In this document: one piece after another, positions 1 to 9,300 of the stretch | Numbering within the stretch: the first letter of the stretch is position 1 | Layout of the letters: each line of letters begins with the position of its first letter | NCBI GenBank assembly: GCA_964036295.1 | Contig: OZ038464.1 | Span: 18,584,443-18,648,442, forward strand | Length of the DNA: 64,000 nucleotides | DNA from: Plumapathes pennacea | Taxonomy: Eukaryota > Cnidaria > Anthozoa > Antipatharia > Myriopathidae | Direction of reading: 5' to 3' | Notes under the pieces: model-generated | Databases searched by the model: none | What the model saw: the letters and a program-made list of their open reading frames with translations, nothing else | Told to the model about the DNA's origin: nothing | Made by a program: the position numbers and the translations under genes

Positions 1-607
1 GGAAGTTCCGAGTTTCCAATATTTTGCCGGTTAATTTGCCGTTTTCTCGTAAAAAGAAATCTTCCGGAGTGTTGTCTGGGCGAATGTTAGCTTCCTGGAA
101 CGCAGCGTTGTTTGCCCAAGCTACGTGGCAGTTTTGACCCACAACAACGATCGGAACTGGAGCATGGAGACCTTGACAAAACTCCGAATCAATCTTATCG
201 GCACTCAGGTCTGGCAAATCAGGAATGAGCTCGGGATCCCAACCGAGAAACAGGCCCCATTCGACGGGATCAGCTGTCGCAGCTTGCTGGACCTTGCTAA
301 TAATGACATTTTTTACAGCTTCGTAGCTGTTTAAATGTTCACCGTTCACGTTCGTAAACAGACACCTTGTCCCGATCATTGCCGCAGCGTGTGTGTGAGC
401 CTCGATGAAGCCGGGTAGCAATGTTTGATCGTCGACCAACTTAATTTTTTGAGTGTTGGGGCCAACATGGCGGTTGACGTCTTGGAACTTCCCCACTGAC
501 ACGATTTGACCATCTTTAATTGCCATGGCCTCTGCTTCGCTGTTAACCTTATCTACTGTGATAATATTCCCGCCGTAAAAGAAAATATCCGCCACACAGA
601 AATCCAT
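1..607 (-). CDS. YtcJ-like amidohydrolase, first coding exon (partial)
   Basis: The minus strand is open from an ATG at 607-605 to the left edge, about 200 codons. It starts MDFCVADIFFYGGNIITVD and contains LLPGFIEAHTHA. The AHTHA element is the first metal-binding HxH of the amidohydrolase TIM barrel, and the preceding beta-rich segment of about 70 residues is the usual N-terminal part of this family. Later there is a WGLFLGWDPELIP segment and a VVVGQNCHVAWANNAA segment, both typical of Amidohydro_3/YtcJ-like proteins, which hydrolyse amide or related bonds of substrates that are often unknown. The first ATG after the upstream region was taken as start. The catalytic C-terminal half lies outside the window, so substrate cannot be guessed. 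No signal peptide is seen, so it is probably cytosolic. Family-level confidence is good; the specific function is unknown. Confidence 0.82.
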   Translation of the reverse strand, partial: MDFCVADIFFYGGNIITVDKVNSEAEAMAIKDGQIVSVGKFQDVNRHVGPNTQKIKLVDDQTLLPGFIEAHTHAAAMIGTRCLFTNVNGEHLNSYEAVKNVIISKVQQAATADPVEWGLFLGWDPELIPDLPDLSADKIDSEFCQGLHAPVPIVVVGQNCHVAWANNAAFQEANIRPDNTPEDFFLRENGKLTGKILETRNF

Positions 608-862
608 CTTGACAGACGCCTCCGTATAAACTTTATACGGGATCTTTGAATGATCTTTTGATGCAAACACGTATTTAGAAAGTGAGGCTGTAAAAGCACT
701 GTCAACCAGTCAGACGGAAGAAACCACAGGGAGCCCAAGTTCTATCCACGCCAATCACAGCGAGCGTACACTGGAGTTCGATCTCGAAAAAATGGCCCGA
801 AACGGTCGATACAATAGCCTCGTCTCCATTCCCGCGCGGTCAGCGCTAAAGGGGAGCCCTGA

Positions 863-2528
863 GCAAATACAATAAAGACACAGTTTTGCTCGATCAGCTT
901 TTGTGTGCGCTGAAATAATTAACCGAGAGACGCGGGGCACTCGGCCGTTAAAATTTGCATTCTGTCAATCTCGTGAAATGTCGGATTGTGGTTTTGTTAT
1001 GTTTACGTCACATGCATCATGACACTCAATTCATCAGTGTGCAGCGGAAATTGAGGAATGTTTTCTTAAATTTCTGCGTCTGTAATATGCAAATGTCGGA
1101 TATTGCCAACGAGCAGGCCGAGCGAAGACGGTCGGCTTGCGAGGCGGCCAGCATAATGCCACGCGAAGTATTGCAGAAGGCAGAAAAATTCTCGATCGAG
1201 CTGTTAAAAGTGTAATGTAAGGTGTAGATTCCTTGGAGACTTTGGTAGGGGCCAATTATGAGGCCGGAAATATTAGAGCCAACAGAGCCAATGAAAAGAG
1301 ATGTTGATTTATGGTGTGACCGTTCTTAGCCAATCAGGAGGGAGTATTTTGCACGAGGTTAACACATGCACTCACTATCATCTGTCGTCGGGTTCTTTTT
1401 CTCTCGTTGGCACTCATCAACTTCGATTTTCTCCTTTAGTTTCTCACCAGAAATGTATCATATAGTAAGGAGAATTTGGCTTTTGATACCTTGCTCAGAT
1501 GATAGTTGATTAAACTATCAATTCTCACTACATTACTCATGCATTTTACTCTTAAAAGGTTTGGAGAATCTGCATTTTGAGCTTGGGAGTGAAAGGGTTA
1601 AAGAAATCACCTTCGAATTGCAGCTAAACTAGGAAACCTAGTGTCAGTTATCGTGGATGGTTTGCAGTTTCGCCTTGTTGTTGATTGATGTCGACCTTGA
1701 TGTCGTGGGCATAGTGAAACGATGTGACACATGAGATCGACGAATATAACATCATGTTTTTAGGAGCTATTTGCAAAAATGCAAATGGCTTCTATGTCAG
1801 GGCTTTCAGAGGACCGCATCGGTGCTCGATGCCGTTCGTCCACTCAGTGACAAACACTACCAACAGGGGTGGAGTGGTATGAATAAAAGCAGGGAAGTTT
1901 GAATTTCAGTTGAACTACGGAGCGAACAGAAAGAAAGCAAGTCATGACCCTCGATTTGGAAAGTGTAGTGTTCACAAAGATAACAACGACAGAAACGCGG
2001 AGAACAAATCTCCCCTCCGGGGAGGGACGCTGCTGAACAAAGACTCTTGTCATCAAAAGTCACAGGTCGTCTAACCGCATTCCTGAGAATCACAAACATC
2101 AATCAACTTGCATTCCAGTGATCAAAAATTAAAGTTTTTCGTTTGTACAACGGTTTCTGTTACGGTTTCAGGGGTGATAATACACAGTTACATTGCCGAG
2201 CATTTCCCCTGAGTCGAAAAGGGAGATACAGCATTTCTTTCGAGTGGAAAAAGAAGGACCAATTATTGAATATACGAGCATTTACGGTACTTTGACACCA
2301 AACTCCCTAAACATCTTTCGATGACCTGCCTTTGCTCATACCCTGTACTTCTCCATTACTCAGTATACCTATGTTTATTTTGACGGAGACTCGCTACAGG
2401 CCTCTGCAAACGCGCAACGAGAATCTGTGCTTCCTTTGAACGGCCGCTTTCCCCGCGTCTCTCGGTTTATTATTTCAGTGCACACAAGAACGGATCGAGC
2501 GTAATTGTGTCTTTATTGTTTTTGCTGC
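863..2528. repeat. Inverted duplication, arms of about 88 bp
   Basis: Arm one (about 863-949) and the reverse complement of arm two (about 2439-2528) share most bases, including the blocks AATAAAGACACA, CTCGAT, TTGTGTGC, CTGAAATAAT and AACCGAGAGACGCGGGG. About 1.5 kb lies between the arms. They may be the ends of a DNA transposon or two opposed copies of one dispersed sequence. No flanking target duplication was recognised. Confidence 0.6.
1411..1602. mobile_element. TTAA-family MITE copy (left end missing)
   Basis: This copy shares the internal blocks TTTCTCACCAGAAAT, TTTTGATACCTTGCTCA and AGGTTTGGAGAATCTGC with the full copies at 5378 and 22396. It ends in GGGAGTGAAAGGGTTAA. The left terminal repeat is degraded. 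Confidence 0.75.
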
Positions 2529-2794
2529 ATTAGTGTAGATGAAAACCTGGGCCTCCTGTGGTTGCAGCGCTGCACATATTGCGAAAAGTCGTACGAGATG
2601 GGCTGTTGCACCTGAACGACTCTTAGCGCAACTTTGTATCACGAAAAATAGTTGTTGCAAATTGACCAGAGGAGCGAGAGGAAGAAGGCAGCTCAGTCTA
2701 CTCGTTTTTACCGCGGATTTTCCAACGCGAGGGAGGCCAGGGGTACTCGCGTACAAGTTTGTGCCACCCCAAAGGGCATCGTTTTGGTATTTAC

Positions 2795-3027
2795 TCCAGA
2801 CTAAAGACAATTCTGTATTCTACTCCAAATCAAAGACAGCACCTTTATCCTATCCCAGACCAAAAAGACGAAATCTAGACCTTACTCCGGACCAAGGGCA
2901 AAACTTAACACCTTCTCCTAGGCCAAAAAGACAACATCTATACTCTATCTCGTACCAAAAAGACAACATTTATACCCTATTCCATACCAAAAAGACAACA
3001 TATACCCTATTCCATGCCAAAAATACA
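2795..3027. repeat. Degenerate tandem array, unit about 31-33 bp
   Basis: About seven diverged units are present, each centred on ACCAAAAAGACAACAT followed by a TATACCCTATTCC-like segment. Homogeneity rises toward the right end. The long forward frame through it is explained by the unit length and is not treated as coding. Confidence 0.7.
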
Positions 3028-3192
3028 ACAAAACTGACGCGCGCTCAGCCAATCAGAATGCAGAAATTATTGTATGCATGTTATTAATTCGGAAATGGTT
3101 TATTCCAAGTCATACTTTTGAGCAGCTGCAGCCTTTGTAATGTCAGCTTCGATCAGAATATTAAGCTGATCACTCTGACTTTGTTGCTTCAG

Positions 3193-3393
3193 ATCTGACT
3201 CCTTGCCAAGCTCAGTATGAACAAGCTTTAACCCTCCCCTCCGTGGGACGCTTTTTGCCCAAGTGTAAGCGGGATGGTAGTTTTGAGTCCACACAGTGCC
3301 ACGGCTCAACTGGACACTGCTGGTGCGTTGATGGAGATGGTGTTGAACTTCAAGGATCACGAGTAAGGGGAGATGCAAAGTGCTCCAAACCTG
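3193..3393 (+). CDS. Inhibitor gene visible exon 1: thyroglobulin type-1
   Basis: 67 codons, phase 1 to phase 1, after a TTGTTGCTTCAG acceptor and before GTGAGT. The frame contains LTPCQAQYEQ, FLPKCKRDGSF, STQCHGSTGHCWCVDGDG and AKCSKP. The QC...CWCV core defines the thyroglobulin type-1 domain, a module often linked to inhibition of cysteine proteases. It needs at least one upstream exon. Confidence 0.9.
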
Positions 3394-6300
3394 GTGAGTT
3401 GCATTTTCCCATTCTTTCTTTTTCATTTTTTGATTGTTCTTTTTCTTTTTCTTGATCTTGTTCTCGTTCTTGTTCTTGTCCTTGCTCTTTTTCTTGTTCT
3501 TGCTTTTGCTATTGCTGTCGTTCTTGTTCTTGCTTTTGTTCTTTTTCTTGCTCTTGTTCTTGCTCTTGCTCTTGTTCTTGTTCTTGCTCTTGTTCTTGCT
3601 CTTGTTCTTGTTCTTGTTCTTGCTCTTGTTCTTGCTCTTGTTCTTGTTCTTGTTCTTGCTCTTGCTCTTGCTCTTGTTCTTGTTCTTGTTCTTGTTCTTG
3701 TTCTTGCTCTTGCTCTTGCTCTTGTTCTTGCTCTTGCTCTTGTTCTTGTTCTTGCTCTTGTTCTTGCTCTTGTTCTTGTTCTTGCTCTTGCTCTTGTTCT
3801 TGCTCTTGTTCTTGTTCTTGTTCTTGCTCTTGCTCTTGCTCTTGTTCTTGCTCTTGCTCTTGCTCTTGCTCTTGTTCTTGCTCTTGCTCTTGTTCTTGTT
3901 CTTGTTCTTGCTCTTGTTCTTGCTTTTGCTCTTGTTCTTGTTCTTGCTTTTGCTCTTGTTCTTGCTCTTGTTCTTCTTCTTGCTTTTGTTCTTGTTCTTG
4001 CTTTTGTTCTTGCTCTTGCTCTTGTTCTTGTTCTTGCTCTTGTTCTTGCTTTGCTCTCGCTCTCGTTCTTGCTCTTGCTCTTGCTCTTGTTCTTGCTTTT
4101 GCTCTTGTTCTTGTTCTTGCTTTTGCTCTTGTTCTTGCTCTTGTTCTTCTTCTTGCTTTTGTTCTTGTTCTTGCTTTTGTTCTTGCTCTTGTTCTTGTTC
4201 TTGCTCTTGTTCTTGCTTTGCTCTCGCTCTCGTTCTTGCTCTTGCTCTTGCTCTTGTTCTTGCTCTTGTTCTTGCGCCAAATATTTTTAGTGTAATTCAT
4301 TAAACTTTTGATTCTCCCCAGACCCCTGTGCAAGGAAGACCTGTAATAACTATGGAAGGTGTGTCATCAGTGGAGCCGACGGTTTAACAGCCGTGTGCAA
4401 GTGCCCCTTGGTGTGCCCCTTTATATTCGCCCCTGTGTGCGGCAGTGATGGAAAGACTTACCCAAATACTTGTCAGCTGCATTCGACATCATGTACTGAG
4501 GAAAGAGAGATAAGAATTGCTTACCAAGGAGAATGTGTGTCAGGTACTTAACTTCAGCAAGTTTTGGGAATTCTCTCGTCTTTCAGTTGATCCAGGACAG
4601 TTTCCTGGGTTAGCACGTCTTGGTGCTTAACGGGCTAGTAGACCTTCTCTTTCTCCCCATTTCCTCATTCATTGCACAGGTATTTTCGTCAGAAGGCTCC
4701 ACTTTCTATACACAAATATCGAAAAAGCAATATGATTCAGTTTCTGTAAGTTTCGTTAGCTCATTTATAACTTGACAGTTCAATTTCCAGATACGTTAGC
4801 TGATACGCGTGAAGTACGGTATCCGCGTTTGATTACGTGAGCGAGAAGTATATATTTACATGGGTGAGCTCCCTGAATCCGGGCGGTCGCACCTGTGCTA
4901 CCTGTTAGCTGATGGCGAGTGAGGCAGCAGAAAATGTTTCGAGTTTTAACATGCTTTATTCCATTTATATTCCGCGTGGCAAACTGCTATCTAACCTGAA
5001 CTGTAGAGCATTTGTGTGAGCCGGCCAAGGGAGATTAGTCAACTTTAGATACATATTTGATCATATTTACATGGTATTTGCACACCATGTTGTGATGTAT
5101 TGTGAAGGGAACCTTACTTATTTTTTGCAGTCGCCCCGTGTGCGTCGGTGAAATGTGACAACTACTCACAGTGCCTCGTGTTGGACGGTGTCACTCAGTG
5201 TGTCTGTTTAGGTACTGAATATCTGCCGTGTGAACCAGTGGACAAGCCGGTGTGTGGGTCAGATAAAGTCATATACGACAGTTTGTGTCATCTACAGAGC
5301 GCTGCTTGCATCAACGAGAAGGACATTGTGCCTGCCCTTCCAGAGTTTTGTGGTCAGTGAATATTAACCCATCGGTGTTAACCCTTTTACTCCCAAGAGT
5401 GATCAACTTTGATTTTCTCCTTCAGTTTCTCACCAGAAATATATCGTATAGTAAGGAGAACTTGGCTTTTGATACCTTGCTCAAATGATAGCTGATTAAA
5501 CTATCAATTCTCGCTACATCGCTCATACATTTTCCTCTTAAAAGGTTGGGAGAATCTGCATTTTGAACTTGGGAATGAAAGGGTTAACCCAAGGTTGATG
5601 TGGATATGCCCTTCATTGGAAAAGCCAGCAAGATTAACTTTTTCGTTTCGTTTCAGAAGGAAGAGTTGAGGTGTGTGACAAAACCAAATGCGCCCATCCC
5701 GAACAGCAGTGTGTCAGTGAAGATGGCCGCCCCGTGTGCAAGTGTCCCGAGCGCTTGTGTACAAAAGAAATGGATCCTGTGTGTGGAACTGATGGGCAAA
5801 CATATCCTACAGAGTGCATGATGAAGCTTCTGTCGTGCGAAAATAACAAAGTCGTAACTGTTGACTACAAAGGAAAATGCGGAGAGAAACCAGGTAAGTT
5901 GAGTTGGAACTTCTACTACTGGTCACTCAAATGAAAACTCTCAATGAGTTTGGACAGAGAAACATGGTTGTTAAAGGGTAAAACTACATTTAACGGTAAC
6001 CCATTTGTTAGCCATTCACCCTTTCGCTCCTGAGTTCAGATTACAAATTCTCCTAACTATTCAAGAAGAAAATGTATGAGTGAGAGTTGATAGGCCAATC
6101 AGCTTTCGTCTGAATGAACTATCAAGTAGCAAATTCTCCCTACTGTATGATATATCTCTGGTGAGAGACTGAAGGAGAGAATTGAAGTTGATCACTCTCA
6201 GGAGTGAAAGGGTTAAGGCTCTACATTCCTTCTAAGTAGTACGTATTCAAGGTACAAACTTTCTCAATTAACTCTAATTCTGTTGATATCTTCAGAGGTT

Positions 6301-9300
6301 GCAAAGCTAAGTGTGCAAGATGCCTGTGAACCGGTGTCCTGCAGCCACCCACTGCATGAATGCAGAATGATCAACGGCACAGCGACCTGCGTGTGTCAAA
6401 CTGCAGTTACTCTGGACTACCGGCCCGTGTGTGCCTCAGATGGAAAGACCTACCCTAACAAAAGGTCCATGGATGTTGAAGGCTGCCTCAAACTTCAGGT
6501 TCTTACAGTGGAAAAGGAAGGAAGCTGTAAGTAGTAGTGTTACGTTTAAATCATTCAGATGAAATCTCGTAATGAGTAGTGCGGAGTACGGTACATTCTA
6601 GTAGCAGTGTTTGCGTTCCTGTAGTGTGGAATTTTGTTTGCCGCGTTATCACTTTCACTGTCAAAGGTGACCTCGACTCAACCTAGAAAACTTCCAACTC
6701 TTGAACTGTCAAACGAAGCCCGAAGGCGTGGCCACTCAAATGAAAGCTCTCGATGAGTACATTCTAATATCAGTGTTCACTTCCAACTCTTGAACTGTCA
6801 AGTAAAACATAAAGGTGTGACCACTCGAACCAAACCTCTCAACGAGTACATCGTAATAGCAGTGTTCACTGCCATCTCCTGAACTGTCAAATGAAACTTG
6901 AAGGTGTGACCGCTCAAATGAAAGCTCTGGATGAGTACTTTCCAATAGCACTGTTCATGTTGTTGTTGTTGTTTACAGGTTTGTCTGACCCGTGCGAAAT
7001 CTCCTTGTGCAGCCACAAGCGACATACCTGCAAAGTTGTTGATAAAATAGCCACTTGTGTGTGCAACACCGTGTGTACGATGGAGTACGCTCCTCTGTGT
7101 GCATCTGACGGGAAAACGTACAGCAACGCATGCGCAAAGGATGTGGAGGAATGCCAGACAGGGAAAAAGCTTCGTATCTTGAGAATGGGAGAATGCAGTA
7201 AGTAGACGTAGTCTGGCAGGAAAACTGTTGAAATTTATGTTCACCCGTGCGACGCCCTCTCGACCACAATCCTTTGCGCGCCGAAATCCTTGATCTATCA
7301 TTTTAATTCAACGACACACATTCTGGATGCAACAAAAACATCGAATTGGGTAAGATCATAAAACTTGTTATCCTTCGGACGCACACGCGTGCAGTGAAAC
7401 AGCAATCGGTTTGTGTTCGTGTGTTTTACAAATCGCAGTGTGCCTTTCTCAAAGAACTGTGAACTGGTGGAATCATTGGCTAAAACGAGTTCCCTTCTAA
7501 TCCAACATGGCGGACACCTTTTCGAGGCGCGTGAAGACTTGTGGGTGTTTTATTTTTATACCATGGACGCTGACTGGCTGACACTTTTGTTTCAGCTGCG
7601 GAGGATCAGATAAAACCTGGCAAATGTCCAAAACCGACCATGGGACTTGGCGGTATTTGTAATATGCGTGCTGATGAATGCAGCAAAGACTCGGAGTGCA
7701 GTGGCTCCAAGAAATGCTGTTTTAATGGCTGTCAGAGAGACTGTGTCGGACTTGGTAAGTACGTCACGATGAGAGCTTTTATGTGACGTCATGACGGCTA
7801 TGTTGGATGATGCTTATTGGCGTCCATTGTATGTGACTCTAAATATGGCCGAGATGTCGTTGTAATTGAACATTCAGAGATTGGTTAAACTGTCAATAGG
7901 CCTCATTCATTATGACGTCAGTTGGCTTAGCGCGCAACGGATGCTGGTTATAGTAGTCACGGCATAAACATAATGCTGCAGTTAATTGTAGGTTGGTTGT
8001 GATCGTCCGGGTTTAGAGTAGTCTCCAGGAAGACTATTGTTGGTGACTAACAACAACAGTCTTCCTGGAGACGACTCTAACCCGGACGATTACAACAAAC
8101 CTACTATTCACACTCCTATGTTCAAACCATTTGCCATGCAGTTAATTGTGTTGAAGTTCTTTATGGAATTTATAGTTTTTCTCAAAGCTTTTGCGTTGGT
8201 GGAAAGACGTCTCACCCTCATGATTATATTAGCAGCATGATGTATTAGCATGCAACACATCTCTTCCAGCGGAAGAGCCAAACGTGGCTGTTTCACGTGT
8301 TTATGTAGCAACAAGAGGAGTCATCAGATGAGAATGATTTTAATAGACAATACATCATCAGAAGGATCAAATGTCTTGAAAACGGCCGACATTTGTGAAA
8401 TCCGTGACTACTAGAACCAGCATTCATTGCGTGCATCAAGGCAACTGACGTCATAATGAATAAGTCCTTTTCCATACGACATTCGCAATTGAATTGTCAC
8501 TTTGTCACTGAAATGACATCGGATTAATTGCAGGTCTGGAGTGTCCAGAGCAGTGCGATGTCAATGCTCAGTGTGTAGAGTTTGCTATTGGTGGAAGACG
8601 GTGCGTCTGCAACGATGGATACGAAGGAAATGGAGCACAATGCAAAGGTGAGTGATGCGTCACTTCCGTTGGTATCTGAAATTTCCAACCTCGTGCCGAG
8701 GGCCATCCGCGCGAGAAGCCCCTAAAATGACCGCCCACGCGGATGGCCCCGGGTACGAGGTTGGAAATTTCACATCTTGTGCAAGCCCTGTGTTTTGTTG
8801 TTGTTGTTGTCTACAACCTATGTTGCAGAAAATAATTATCGTGGACTACTTTGTACTAGCGAGTTCTGAAGTTTTGAATTTTTTTGCCCAAATCTCACTG
8901 GTTTTACAAGCGTTTCATGAAGTACAAAAACTGAACTTGAATTTGCTTTCGTTTCTACTCTAACTCCTGAACTGGCAAAATAAAGGAAACCTAAAAGTGT
9001 AGCCATTCAAACGAAACATCTCGATGATAATATTCTAACAACGGCGTTAGTTTTGGTGTTGTGTTGACGCATTTTATACTTCAATCTTCAGAGAGGGAAT
9101 GGCAGTTAGGGGGTATTGCTTCGTCTCTGTATTTACATTTAGTTTGTTTGCTCTCAGCCAATCCTTGCAGCGGAAAGGAATGTCCCTTCTATGGAGAATG
9201 CAAAGTGAACAATGGCACAGCCGAGTGCGCATGCGCAGTCATATGCCCCTTGATCATCATGCCTGTATGCGGCTCTGATGGCAAAATCTATAGCAATGAA

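Larger units (their letters stand above)
608..3192. other. Intergenic region between divergent genes
   Basis: This lies between the start of the minus-strand hydrolase and the first recognised exon of the plus-strand inhibitor gene. It should hold both promoters and, because visible exon 1 begins in phase 1, at least one upstream exon with the start codon and signal peptide. I could not identify that exon. What I do see is an inverted duplication (863-949 with 2439-2528), a TTAA-family miniature element (1411-1602) and a degenerate tandem array (2795-3027). Small open frames here look fortuitous. Confidence 0.5.

Noticed and set aside
2539-3087. 182-codon forward frame with YPRPK/TPSPRPK-like repeats
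   Set aside because: The repeat comes from a degenerate 31-33 bp DNA array. It has no signal peptide, domain or splice link to the inhibitor exons.
3373-4333. Long open frames (270-305 codons) on both strands with Leu/Val/Ala or Glu-Gln repeats
   Set aside because: They arise from the CTTGYT hexamer satellite, which has no stops in most frames. They sit in an intron between two well-defined domain exons.
6798-7301. 167-codon minus frame opposite Kazal exon 6
   Set aside because: It is the antisense shadow of a cysteine-rich exon and of the 90-bp tandem units.
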